Part shown: positions 31,812 to 40,580 of the stretch, piece by piece
Layout of the letters: each line of letters starts with the position of its first letter
How positions within the stretch are numbered: the first letter of the stretch is position 1
Source of the DNA: an uncultured Acidobacteriia bacterium
Lineage (GTDB): Bacteria; Acidobacteriota; Terriglobia; Bryobacterales; Bryobacteraceae
Reading direction: 5' to 3'
DNA length: 64,000 nucleotides
Assembly (NCBI GenBank): GCA_903851195.1
Contig: CAINNJ010000006.1
Location: 62,001-126,000, forward strand
The notes under the pieces: generated by a model
The model's database searches: none
Seen by the model: the letters and a program-made list of their open reading frames with translations, nothing else
What the model was told of the DNA's origin: nothing
Made by a program: the position numbers and the translations under genes

Positions 31812-34367
31812 ATGCACCGTGCAAATCTGTTTTGGTCCGTATCGCTGTTAGCTGTCTCGGGAGTGGTTCCCGTGTTCGCCCAGCGCGCTCCACTGTTCAA
31901 GAGTGAGATTCTTCCCATTCTCGAAAAGAATTGCGCCTCCTGCCATGGCACGCAACAGAAGATGGCCGGTCTCGATCTCTCGTCTTTCGCCGGCATGATG
32001 AACGGCAGTTCCAGCGGGCCGGTCATCGCGCCGGGCAAACCCGAACGCAGCCTGCTCTGGAAGCTCATCGAAGGTGGTCAGATGCCGCAGGGCGGCAAAC
32101 TCACCGAGGCGGAAAAACAGACCATCCGCGCGTATATCGAACAGGGCCGCTTCCCGACTCAGGCGCCCGAAAGTGAAGCGGACCTGGCGAAGAAAGACGC
32201 CGCCCGCATCACGCAAAAGGATCGCGACTGGTGGTCTTTCAAAACTCCCGTCAAGCCGCCCGTTCCCGCTACCATTACTTCCACCTCGGCAGCTATCGAT
32301 TCCTTTATCTCCGCGAAACTTTCCGCTCGTGGCTGGAAAATGCAGTCCGAGGCCGATCGCACCACGCTGATCCGCCGCGCTTACCTCGATCTCACCGGCC
32401 TGCCGCCAAGTCCGCTCGCCGTGAAAGCTTTCCTGGAAGACAAGTCGCCCAACGCCTGGGAAAAAGTCATCGACGGCCTGCTCGCTTCCCCCCATTATGG
32501 TGAACATTGGGGCCGCCACTGGCTCGACGTCGCCGGCTATTCCGATTCCCGCGGCGATGCCGGTGACAGCGATCGTGAAGTCTCCTGGAAGTATCGCGAC
32601 TACGTCATCAACGCGATGAACCGGAACAAGCCGATTGATCGCTTCTTAGTCGAGCAGATGGCGGGCGATCAACTGGTCAATTACAAACCGGGATCGCGGC
32701 CGGCTCCGGATGAGATCGAGCCTCTTACCGCGACCGGTTTCCTGCGCACCACCGCGGATATTACGGATAACCAGACCATCTACGAAGTCGATAAATATTT
32801 CGACGCGCAGCAGAAGGCGATGGAAACCAGCCTCACGGCTACTCTGGGTCTCACCGTCCAGTGCTCCCGCTGCCATGACCACAAATTCGACCCGCTCCTG
32901 CAGCGTGACTATTACAAGCTGATGTCCATCTACCAGTCCGTTTTCGATCCCGAAAACTGGCTGGCCGGTGATCTGAATTTCGGACCCTGGCCGAGCCGCA
33001 TGGTGCTCGATATGGACGAAACCTCCCGCGCCGCATGGATCAAAGACGTCACCAGTTCGGACGCCAAAGCCCTCCGCCGCCTGGACGATCTTCTCGAAGC
33101 CACCTACCAGCGGTACCGCGCCGAACTGAAAGCCGGCCGCGATCTTTCCGACGCCGCGAAACGCGCCCAGATCCGCAAGGACATCGAGGCCGATCCCGAT
33201 CTGGAAGTGGACCGCAACGCCGCCAAAGACACCATCACGGATCAGGAACTCGAAAAGCGCTTCCCCGAACTCGCGGCGTGGAAAGACGAACTGCAGGTCA
33301 AGCGCGCCAGCCGGAAGAATAAAACGAAAATCCCGCCGAATTACATCGAAGCCGCTTGGGACGTTTCGAAAACCCCTTCTTCCACGTATGTGTTGCAGCG
33401 CGGCAACTATCTCGCGCCCGGCGCCGAAGTGCAGCCCGGCGTCCCGGTGGTGCTGGATAATCCCGCGAATCCGCTGCGCTTTCCCGACCCCAAAGAGCAT
33501 CCCGAATGGAACGGCACCAACCGCCGCCTGATCCTCGCCAACTGGATGGTCTCCCGCGAGAATCCGCTTGTCTCCCGCGTCTTCGTCAACCGCGTCTGGC
33601 AGTGGCATTTCGGTGAAGGCATCGTTCGCTCCGTGGACGATTTCGGCACCCAGGGAGCCAAGCCCACCCATCCTGAACTGCTCGACTATCTGGCCGTCAG
33701 CTTCCAGGAACACAACTGGGATCTGAAGTGGCTCACGAAGCAGATCATGATGACGCAGGCGTACCGGCAGAGCTCCGCCGAAGTCCCCGAGTACGTGGCC
33801 GCCGACCCCTCCGACAAACTGCTCTGGCGCAAAGCCCCGCTGCGTCTGGAAGCCGAGACCATCCGCGATTCCATGCTGCAGATCAGCGGTCTGCTGAACG
33901 GGAAAATGTACGGCCCGCAGGTCCAGATCAAACGCGGCCCCGACGGCCAGTGGCTCGAAGACGAGAAGAAGACCATCGACGGCGCCAATCGCCGCAGCCT
34001 CTATCTGGCGCAGACCCGCACGCGCTGGGTCTCTTTCCTGCATGTCTTCGACTGCCCGGACATGACCTCCGACAACCAGCCGCAGCGCTTCCGCTCCGCG
34101 CTGCCGGTGCAGTCATTGGCCATGATGAACAATCCTTTAGTGATGCGGACCACCAAAGCGTTCACGCAGAAAGTGCTCGAAGAGAGCGCCAATAATTACG
34201 ACGAGGCCGTGCAACGCGCCTATCAGGAGGCCTATAACCGGCCGCCCAGTGCGCGTGAACTCGAAATCGCGAAGAAATCCATTGCCGCGGAGACCGACCC
34301 CCAGGAAGGTCTGCGCCTCTTCATCCAGGCCATGTTCGGGGCCAACAATTTCCTGTACAGTTACTAA
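31812..34367 (+). CDS. PSD1-type protein: planctomycete cytochrome c, DUF1549 and DUF1553
   Basis: 851 residues: a signal peptide, an N-terminal cytochrome c-like domain (CASCH, then GGQMPQGG), a DUF1549 domain (DRTTLIRRAYLDLTGLPP; second heme-like motif CSRCH followed by DHKFDPLLQRDYY) and a C-terminal DUF1553 domain (RLILANWMVSRENPLVSRVFVNRVWQWHFG). This architecture is common in Planctomycetes and Solibacter relatives, almost always beside a DUF1501 gene, as here. The biochemical role is not established. Three start codons are stacked (GTG 31806, ATG 31809, ATG 31812); GGAG at 31801-31804 best suits 31812. It lies 54 bases after the PQQ dehydrogenase. Confidence 0.87.
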   Translation: MHRANLFWSVSLLAVSGVVPVFAQRAPLFKSEILPILEKNCASCHGTQQKMAGLDLSSFAGMMNGSSSGPVIAPGKPERSLLWKLIEGGQMPQGGKLTEAEKQTIRAYIEQGRFPTQAPESEADLAKKDAARITQKDRDWWSFKTPVKPPVPATITSTSAAIDSFISAKLSARGWKMQSEADRTTLIRRAYLDLTGLPPSPLAVKAFLEDKSPNAWEKVIDGLLASPHYGEHWGRHWLDVAGYSDSRGDAGDSDREVSWKYRDYVINAMNRNKPIDRFLVEQMAGDQLVNYKPGSRPAPDEIEPLTATGFLRTTADITDNQTIYEVDKYFDAQQKAMETSLTATLGLTVQCSRCHDHKFDPLLQRDYYKLMSIYQSVFDPENWLAGDLNFGPWPSRMVLDMDETSRAAWIKDVTSSDAKALRRLDDLLEATYQRYRAELKAGRDLSDAAKRAQIRKDIEADPDLEVDRNAAKDTITDQELEKRFPELAAWKDELQVKRASRKNKTKIPPNYIEAAWDVSKTPSSTYVLQRGNYLAPGAEVQPGVPVVLDNPANPLRFPDPKEHPEWNGTNRRLILANWMVSRENPLVSRVFVNRVWQWHFGEGIVRSVDDFGTQGAKPTHPELLDYLAVSFQEHNWDLKWLTKQIMMTQAYRQSSAEVPEYVAADPSDKLLWRKAPLRLEAETIRDSMLQISGLLNGKMYGPQVQIKRGPDGQWLEDEKKTIDGANRRSLYLAQTRTRWVSFLHVFDCPDMTSDNQPQRFRSALPVQSLAMMNNPLVMRTTKAFTQKVLEESANNYDEAVQRAYQEAYNRPPSARELEIAKKSIAAETDPQEGLRLFIQAMFGANNFLYSY

Positions 34368-34391
34368 GTAGAAGATCACGGAGACTTACTC

Positions 34392-35822
34392 ATGAGAAGA
34401 ATCTGGACTCGCAGACAGGCTTTGCAGGATGCCGCGGTCGGCTTCGGCGCCACGGCGCTCAATTCCATGCTGCAGGGCGATCGTCTCTTCGCCGCCGAAT
34501 CCGCCGGCGCGCGCGAACGCAGTTATGACCTGCTGCCGAAGGCGCCGATGTTCCCGGCCAAAGCCAAGCGCGTGATCTTCATCTACATCGGCGGCGGCCC
34601 CAGCACCATCGACATGTTCGATCCCAAGCCGGCTTTGCTCAAGTACGACGGCAAGCCCGCGCCGTTCGAAATCAAAGGCCGCGCCCTGAACGGCTCCCAA
34701 CAGATCATGGCGAGCCCCTGGAAGTTCGGCCAGTACGGCCAGAGCGGCCGCCCGGTCTCCGACCTGCTGCCGTACTTCCAGAAGGTAGTCGACAAAGTCA
34801 CGTTCGTCCGCTCCATGACGACGGATCGCATCGACCATTCCACCGCGCAGTTCACCTTCGTCACCGGCCGCGGCTTCACCGGCTTCCCGTCCATCGGATC
34901 GTGGGTCAATTACGCGCTCGGCACGGAAAACCAGAACATGCCCGGCTACATCGCGCTCGGCCAGGGCGCGACCATCGGCGACCGCGCGCACTCTTCCGCC
35001 TGGCTGCCGCCCATCTTCAACGGCACCGGCATGCGCGCCGATTCGAAGACGCCTATCTACGACATCAAGCGACCCGACGGCATGAGCCTCGATCAGCAGA
35101 AGCGCTTCCTCAGCATGGTGGAAGATCTGGACCGCATCCAGAAGGGCAACTCGTACGTCCTCGATCAGGATCTCGAATCGCGTATCTCGAACTACGAACT
35201 CGCCGCCCGCATGCAGGTGGAAGCGCTGCGCATTGCCGATCTCGATCAGGAAAGCGAGGCCACGAAGAAGCTCTACGGCATCGATCAGAAGGTTTCCGGA
35301 CAGTTCGGCCGCCTCTGCCTGATGGCGCGCCGCCTGGCCGAGAAAGACGTCCGCTTCATCCAGATCTACGGCGGAGGCGGCGGCAACTGGGACACGCACA
35401 ACAACATCGAGGGCCAGCTTCCCGGCCTCTGCGAATACATCGATCAGGGCATGTCCGCCCTGCTCATCGACCTGGAACAGCGCGGCATGCTGAAAGATAC
35501 GCTCGTCGTCTGGTCCGGTGAGTTCGGCCGCCTGCCCACCATCGAAGCGAAGAACTCCAAACCCGGCCGCGACCACAACCCGTACGGCTTCAGTATGTGG
35601 ATGGCCGGCGCCGGCCTGAAGCCCGGTTTCGACTACGGCCAGACCGACGACCTCGGCTACGCCGCCCTCAAAGAGATGAAGTGCGGCCACAGCGATATCC
35701 ACGCCACCGTGCAGCATCTGCTCGGCATCGATTACCAGAAGAACACCTTCCCGTATGAAGGCCGGAATGAGTCGCTGGTGGGCGTGACGCCGGCCCGCGT
35801 GCTCAAAGAGCTGTTCGCCTAA
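34392..35822 (+). CDS. DUF1501 protein, putative exported sulfatase-fold protein
   Basis: 476 residues with a twin-arginine-like N-terminus (RRQALQDAAVGFGATAL), then the DUF1501 core: KRVIFIYIGGGPSTIDMFDPKP, RSMTTDRIDHSTAQFTFVTGR, GGNWDTHNN and the C-terminal VVWSGEFGRLPTIE with GRDHNP. DUF1501 is related to the alkaline phosphatase / sulfatase superfamily and is nearly always encoded next to a PSD1-type protein, as here. Export by Tat is inferred. The enzymatic activity, if any, is unknown. It lies 24 bases after the PSD1 gene and precedes a small secreted protein and a heptaheme cytochrome, apparently in the same operon. Confidence 0.87.
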   Translation: MRRIWTRRQALQDAAVGFGATALNSMLQGDRLFAAESAGARERSYDLLPKAPMFPAKAKRVIFIYIGGGPSTIDMFDPKPALLKYDGKPAPFEIKGRALNGSQQIMASPWKFGQYGQSGRPVSDLLPYFQKVVDKVTFVRSMTTDRIDHSTAQFTFVTGRGFTGFPSIGSWVNYALGTENQNMPGYIALGQGATIGDRAHSSAWLPPIFNGTGMRADSKTPIYDIKRPDGMSLDQQKRFLSMVEDLDRIQKGNSYVLDQDLESRISNYELAARMQVEALRIADLDQESEATKKLYGIDQKVSGQFGRLCLMARRLAEKDVRFIQIYGGGGGNWDTHNNIEGQLPGLCEYIDQGMSALLIDLEQRGMLKDTLVVWSGEFGRLPTIEAKNSKPGRDHNPYGFSMWMAGAGLKPGFDYGQTDDLGYAALKEMKCGHSDIHATVQHLLGIDYQKNTFPYEGRNESLVGVTPARVLKELFA

Positions 35823-35852
35823 GCAGGGAGCGTCGTCAGAAGGAATCACGCC

Positions 35853-36629
35853 ATGCGATTACGACAGTCGGGAATCATCGGCTTCGCCGTCTGCGCGGCG
35901 ATCTTCCAGTCGTCCGCCGCGCCCCAAACGGATTCGGAAACCCGCGCCCGCGAATACATGCAGTTCCTCGTCCAGGAACTCGACCAGTGGACCCGCGATT
36001 TCCCGCAGGCCTACAACATGGCTCTGGTGCGTCCGCCCGTCGACGCCGCCGGCCTTTCCGAAAACGCCAAGGCAGGCGCGGACAATCTTCGTGCCGCGAT
36101 CGTCCGTCTGACCGAACTGAGCCGTGCTAATGACGTGCGCACGAACCCCGCGTTCCACGCTCAACTGGAGAAAGCGGTAGCCGCCGCCGCGCCCATGAAC
36201 GCCGCGCTGGCCGCGCAGAAATTCCCCGAAGCCATTCAGTCCGACTGGCAGACCATCCGCACCACCCTGAACAGTCTCGCCGAAATCTGCAAGACCACCG
36301 AACTCGCCATCATCGAAGCTCCCGGTCCGGGCAGCGCGCCCGTGAAAGATGCGAAAACCGTTGCCGCCAACATCCCCGCCGGCGCCATCACCGGCTACGT
36401 GGTGGACCAGCGCTGTGCCTTGCGGGGCAAAGCCATGTGGGTGAACGCCCAGTGCGTGCTGACCTGTGTGCGCGACGGCGATAAAGTCGTGCTGGTCTCC
36501 GAAGACGGCAAGGTCATGCAGATCTCGAATCAGGAGAAGATCGAGGCCGAAAGTTACGGCCAGAAGGTCGCCATCACGGGCAAGACCGCCGGGGACGTTA
36601 TTACTGTGGCCACCCTGCAGATTTTGTAA
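35853..36629 (+). CDS. Secreted two-part protein: helical N-terminus and small beta domain
   Basis: 258 residues, function not recognised. A signal peptide (cleavage near SSAA) is followed by a helical region of about 150 residues. A C-terminal beta domain (from about 180) opens with ITGYVVDQRCALRGKAM and continues CVLTCVRDGDKVVLVSEDGKV, with three conserved-looking Cys, ending VAITGKTAGDVITVATLQIL. Similar short OB-like domains are frequent in secreted acidobacterial proteins. A Shine-Dalgarno (AAGGA) precedes ATG 35853. It lies 30 bases after the DUF1501 gene and five bases before the heptaheme cytochrome, so it likely belongs to the same exported oxidation system. Confidence 0.65.
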   Translation: MRLRQSGIIGFAVCAAIFQSSAAPQTDSETRAREYMQFLVQELDQWTRDFPQAYNMALVRPPVDAAGLSENAKAGADNLRAAIVRLTELSRANDVRTNPAFHAQLEKAVAAAAPMNAALAAQKFPEAIQSDWQTIRTTLNSLAEICKTTELAIIEAPGPGSAPVKDAKTVAANIPAGAITGYVVDQRCALRGKAMWVNAQCVLTCVRDGDKVVLVSEDGKVMQISNQEKIEAESYGQKVAITGKTAGDVITVATLQIL

Positions 36630-36634
36630 GAAGC

Positions 36635-38554
36635 GTGCGAACTTTCGCGTGGCTCGTCCTTACTGTCTTCTCCCTTCACGCCCAGAACGCCGGCAGCTTG
36701 GTCTGTCGGAGTTGCCATCCCGATAAATTCGCCTCGCAATCGAAGTCCGGCCATGCCCGCGCCCTCGCGCCCGCCCCGCCTGGCAGCCCCGGCAATTGGG
36801 CCTTCGGCGCCGGCGAGAAAGCCACCACCTACGTCAGCCAGAAAGACGCCGAGACCATCGTCGAACACGGCCTGACTTACTACGCCGCCACCAAATCCCT
36901 GGGGATCACGCCCGGCCATGAGACCGCGACCGACACCGCCTACCGGACTTTCGACCCCGTCGGCACCGCTCTCCGCTGCTTCCGTTGCCACTCCACGGGC
37001 CCGGTGAACCTGCTGGCCGGCTACAAAGTGCAGCCTTCCGAACCCGGCGTTCACTGCGAAGCCTGTCACGGCCCTGGGTTGAAACATGTCAACGCCAAAC
37101 ACGTCGCCGCGAAAGGCGCCCCGGGCAGCATCCTGAATCCCAAACGGCTTGGCGCCGCCGGCCTCAACGAACTCTGCGGCGCCTGCCATCGCCAGGCCAG
37201 CGAACTCGACAATGAGAACGATTGGAACAACGCCTGGAACGTCCGCCACCAGCCGCAATACCTGCACCGCGCCGCCTGCTTCCGCAACAGCAACGGCGCG
37301 CTCTCCTGCACCACCTGCCACAATCCGCACGAACCCCTGCAGCGGACCGCGTCGGCTTACGATGCCCGCTGCGCCGCCTGCCACAAGAGTGTGGTCCACA
37401 AGACGGCTATTGCCAACCGCGCCTGCGTCGATTGCCACATGCCGCAGGTCCCCGCCAGCCCCACCCTGGCCTTCACGAATCACTGGATCGGCGTCTATGA
37501 AAACGACGCCAAACTCACCCCGAGCCGGAGAGCTGTAAAGACGCTGAAAGCCGCCCCGCTCACCACTTCCGCATCCCCGCTCAGCCGCGCCCCATCCGAC
37601 CCCTCCACGCTCACGCCCGTCTACGAAAATGCCCTGGCACTGCGCGAAAAAGAAGCCGGTCCCGCGGACCCGCGTGTCGCCCGCGCCGCCTCCGACCTCG
37701 GCCTCTTCCTCCTCGAAACCGGCAGTCCCGCTGCCGCCGAGGCGCCTCTGCGCAAAGCCCTGCGGCTCGATGTCACCAACCAGGACGCCCGCCTCGACGC
37801 CGATCGCGAAAGTCTCGCCTCCGTCCTCGAAGCCCTGAAACGGCCAGCCGAAGCCGCCGCGCTCTACCAGAGCGCCACCCGCGGCCATGACCCCAAAGTC
37901 GCAGCCCGCTCCTTCGCCGCGCTCGCCCGGCTCGACCCCGCCCATGCCGACCAGCACTACCGCAACGCCGTGCAGGCCGAAGAACAGGCCTCCGGCAAAG
38001 ACGATCGCCGCGTCGCCGCCCTGCTGCACGAACTGGCTCTCACCCTCCGCGAACGCGGCGCCGACCAGGACGCCGAGCCCCTGCTCCGCCGCGCTCTCGC
38101 CATCCAGCAAAACCTGACTAAACCCGACGCGCATCTCACCGTCGGCATCCTCAACTCGCTCGGCAATCTGCTCGAAGGCTCCCGTCAGATGGACGAAGCG
38201 GAGCGCCTGGAACGCGAGGCCCTTCGCCTCTCGGAAGCACGCTTCGGCCCCGAAAGTTCCGAACTCGCCATGACCTGCACGAACCTCGCGGACGTCCTCT
38301 GGAACAAGCGCGATATCCCCGCCGCCGCGCAACTCTACCGCCGCGCCATCGCCGCCGATGAAGCGCTCTACGGTCCGGACCGTCCCGAAACCGCCGCCGA
38401 CGTCGCAAACCTCGGCATGCTCCTCAAAGAAGCCGGGCAGGCAACCGATGCCGCGCCCCTGCTGCGCCGCGCCCTCGCCATTTACGAAAATACCCTCGGC
38501 CCCACCAGCGATCAGGCGAAATTCGTCCGGCAGGCAATCGCCACACCCAGATAG
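36635..38554 (+). CDS. Heptaheme c-type cytochrome fused to TPR repeats
   Basis: 639 residues. After a signal peptide come seven CXXCH motifs (24, 115, 141, 181, 225, 246, 264) in an arrangement reminiscent of cytochrome c554-like multiheme proteins. From about residue 325 to the end there are TPR repeats of the longer, kinesin-light-chain-like type (for example AERLEREALRLSEARFGPESSELA). The fusion suggests a cytochrome that binds a protein partner through its TPR scaffold in the periplasm. It starts at GTG 36635, five bases after the preceding gene, with only a weak ribosome-binding site, so translational coupling is likely. It is the last gene of the run from 25056. Confidence 0.82.
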   Translation: MRTFAWLVLTVFSLHAQNAGSLVCRSCHPDKFASQSKSGHARALAPAPPGSPGNWAFGAGEKATTYVSQKDAETIVEHGLTYYAATKSLGITPGHETATDTAYRTFDPVGTALRCFRCHSTGPVNLLAGYKVQPSEPGVHCEACHGPGLKHVNAKHVAAKGAPGSILNPKRLGAAGLNELCGACHRQASELDNENDWNNAWNVRHQPQYLHRAACFRNSNGALSCTTCHNPHEPLQRTASAYDARCAACHKSVVHKTAIANRACVDCHMPQVPASPTLAFTNHWIGVYENDAKLTPSRRAVKTLKAAPLTTSASPLSRAPSDPSTLTPVYENALALREKEAGPADPRVARAASDLGLFLLETGSPAAAEAPLRKALRLDVTNQDARLDADRESLASVLEALKRPAEAAALYQSATRGHDPKVAARSFAALARLDPAHADQHYRNAVQAEEQASGKDDRRVAALLHELALTLRERGADQDAEPLLRRALAIQQNLTKPDAHLTVGILNSLGNLLEGSRQMDEAERLEREALRLSEARFGPESSELAMTCTNLADVLWNKRDIPAAAQLYRRAIAADEALYGPDRPETAADVANLGMLLKEAGQATDAAPLLRRALAIYENTLGPTSDQAKFVRQAIATPR

Positions 38555-38642
38555 AGTGCGAACAAGCACCCTTCCGCGTCTTACTCAGGCGGCCAGTGTT
38601 CCATCATGGACTTATGCAGGCCGTTGATAGGGAACATACATT

Positions 38643-40580
38643 GTGAGCGGATTTCCCCCCGCCGGGACTCCCCTCGCCGACCCCCTTCTTCTCGCCGCCA
38701 TCGTTGAGTCCTCTGAGGACGCCATCGTCGGCAAGAACCTCGCCGGCCTGGTCACCAGTTGGAACCACGGCGCCGAAACCCTCTACGGCTACAGCCGTCA
38801 AGAAATGCTCGGCAGGCCCATCAACATCCTGCTGCCCCCCGACCGCCAGGACGAGGAAGCCAGCATCCTCCAACAGATCGGGCTGGGCCTGCGCTACGAA
38901 CCTTTCGAAACCACCCGCCTCACCAAATCGGGCCGCCTGTTGAACGTATCGCTCACCATCTCACCCATCCGGGACGAGACCGGCGCTATCGTCGGTGCTT
39001 CGCACGTGGCGCGCGACATCACGGAACGCGCTCATCTGAGCCGGCTGACGGCGCAACTGGCCGCCATCGTCGAATCCTCGCAGGACGCCATCGTCGGCAA
39101 GTCGCTCGACGGCATCGTGGAAAGCTGGAACGGCGGCGCCCAGAAGCTCTACGGCTACACCGCCGCGGAAATCGTCGGCAAATCGATGAACGTCCTGCTC
39201 CCGCCGGACCGTCCCGATGAAGAGCGCGACATTCTGCGCCGGATCCGCAACGGCGAACGGGTGGACCACTACGAAACCGTCCGCGTCACGAAATCCGGCA
39301 GCCTGGTGACGGTTTCCCTGAGCGTCTCGCCCATCCGGAATTCGCAGGGCGTGGTGGAGGGCGCTTCCCATGTGGCGCGCGACATCACCGGGCAGCGCGA
39401 GTTCGAATCCCGCATGCAGCAGGTCCAGAAACTGGAAAGCCTCGGGGTGCTGGCCGGCGGCATCGCGCACGACTTCAACAATCTGCTTACCGGCATCCTG
39501 GGCAACGCCTCCCTCGCCCTTGATCATGGGCCCCGCATCAGCCCCGTCCGCGTCTATCTCGAAGATGTCATCAAGGCCGCCGAACGCGCCGCCACGCTCA
39601 CCCGGCAGTTGCTCGCCTACGCGGGCAAAGGGAGCTATGTCATCGAGAAAATCAATCTCTCCGACCTCATCACCGAAACCTGCCACCTGATCGAAGCTTC
39701 CATCCCGCGCACCGTCCGGGTTCTGCTGGAACTCGACCGGAGCCTGCCGCTGGTCCAGGGCGACGTCGGCCAGTTACAACAGGTCGTTATGAACCTGGTG
39801 ATCAACGGCGCGGAAGCCATCGGCGAAAAAAACGGTTCCGTGATCGTCCGCGACTGGCTGCAGGATGCCGACGATATCTTCCTGAGCACCGTGTTCGCGG
39901 GCTGCGACCTGCGCCCCGGCAAATACCTCTCCGTGGAAGTGCACGACAACGGTTGCGGCATGACGGAGGCCGTCCAGGCGCGGATCTTCGAGCCCTTCTT
40001 CACCACCAAATTTACCGGCCGCGGCCTTGGTCTGGCCGCCGTGCTCGGCATCGTCCGCAGCCACGGCGGGGCGCTGAAGGTCTACAGCACCTTGGGGGAG
40101 GGAAGCACCTTTAAAATGCTGCTGCCCGTGCTGCCCGAAGATATCGAAGCCTCGGTGGCGGCGCGCGCGGAGTCCGACCCTCTGAAGGGCCGCGGCCATC
40201 TGCTCGTGGTGGACGACGAAGAGATGATCGGCCGCTTCGCGCAGAACGCCCTGACGCATTACGGCTACTCCGCCAGCCTGGCCCGCGGCGGCGAAGAAGC
40301 GATTCGCCTCTTCGAAAACACGCCGGAAACCTTCCGGCTCGTGCTTCTGGACCTCACCATGCCCGGCATGAGCGGCGAAGAGGTGTTCCGGCGTCTCCGC
40401 GGCATCCGTCCCGATATCCCGGTCCTGCTGACCAGCGGCTTCAGCATGCAGGCCGCGGTGCGCCACTTCACCGGCAAAGGTCTCGCGGGCTTTATCCAGA
40501 AGCCCTACTCGGCGAAGCAACTGGCGGCCGGCATCAGGGATGTTTTGAACCCGGCTTCAACTTCGCCTCCGCCGGCATAA
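38643..40580 (+). CDS. Cytoplasmic PAS-PAS hybrid histidine kinase with C-terminal receiver
   Basis: 645 residues: two PAS domains (about 15-130 and 135-255) that are clearly duplicates of each other, both with IVESS-x-DAIVGK, PPDR and GASHVARDIT. A kinase core follows with the phosphoacceptor in GIAHDFNNLLTGILG and ATP-binding NGCGMT and GRGLGLAAV, and then a receiver (LLVVDDEEMIG, LVLLDLTMPGMSGEE, IQKPYS). No membrane segment is seen. The start is GTG 38643. No output regulator lies beside it, so its partner is encoded elsewhere or the receiver acts alone. Its last 47 bases overlap, tail to tail, the convergent glycogen debranching enzyme gene. Confidence 0.88.
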   Translation: MSGFPPAGTPLADPLLLAAIVESSEDAIVGKNLAGLVTSWNHGAETLYGYSRQEMLGRPINILLPPDRQDEEASILQQIGLGLRYEPFETTRLTKSGRLLNVSLTISPIRDETGAIVGASHVARDITERAHLSRLTAQLAAIVESSQDAIVGKSLDGIVESWNGGAQKLYGYTAAEIVGKSMNVLLPPDRPDEERDILRRIRNGERVDHYETVRVTKSGSLVTVSLSVSPIRNSQGVVEGASHVARDITGQREFESRMQQVQKLESLGVLAGGIAHDFNNLLTGILGNASLALDHGPRISPVRVYLEDVIKAAERAATLTRQLLAYAGKGSYVIEKINLSDLITETCHLIEASIPRTVRVLLELDRSLPLVQGDVGQLQQVVMNLVINGAEAIGEKNGSVIVRDWLQDADDIFLSTVFAGCDLRPGKYLSVEVHDNGCGMTEAVQARIFEPFFTTKFTGRGLGLAAVLGIVRSHGGALKVYSTLGEGSTFKMLLPVLPEDIEASVAARAESDPLKGRGHLLVVDDEEMIGRFAQNALTHYGYSASLARGGEEAIRLFENTPETFRLVLLDLTMPGMSGEEVFRRLRGIRPDIPVLLTSGFSMQAAVRHFTGKGLAGFIQKPYSAKQLAAGIRDVLNPASTSPPPA

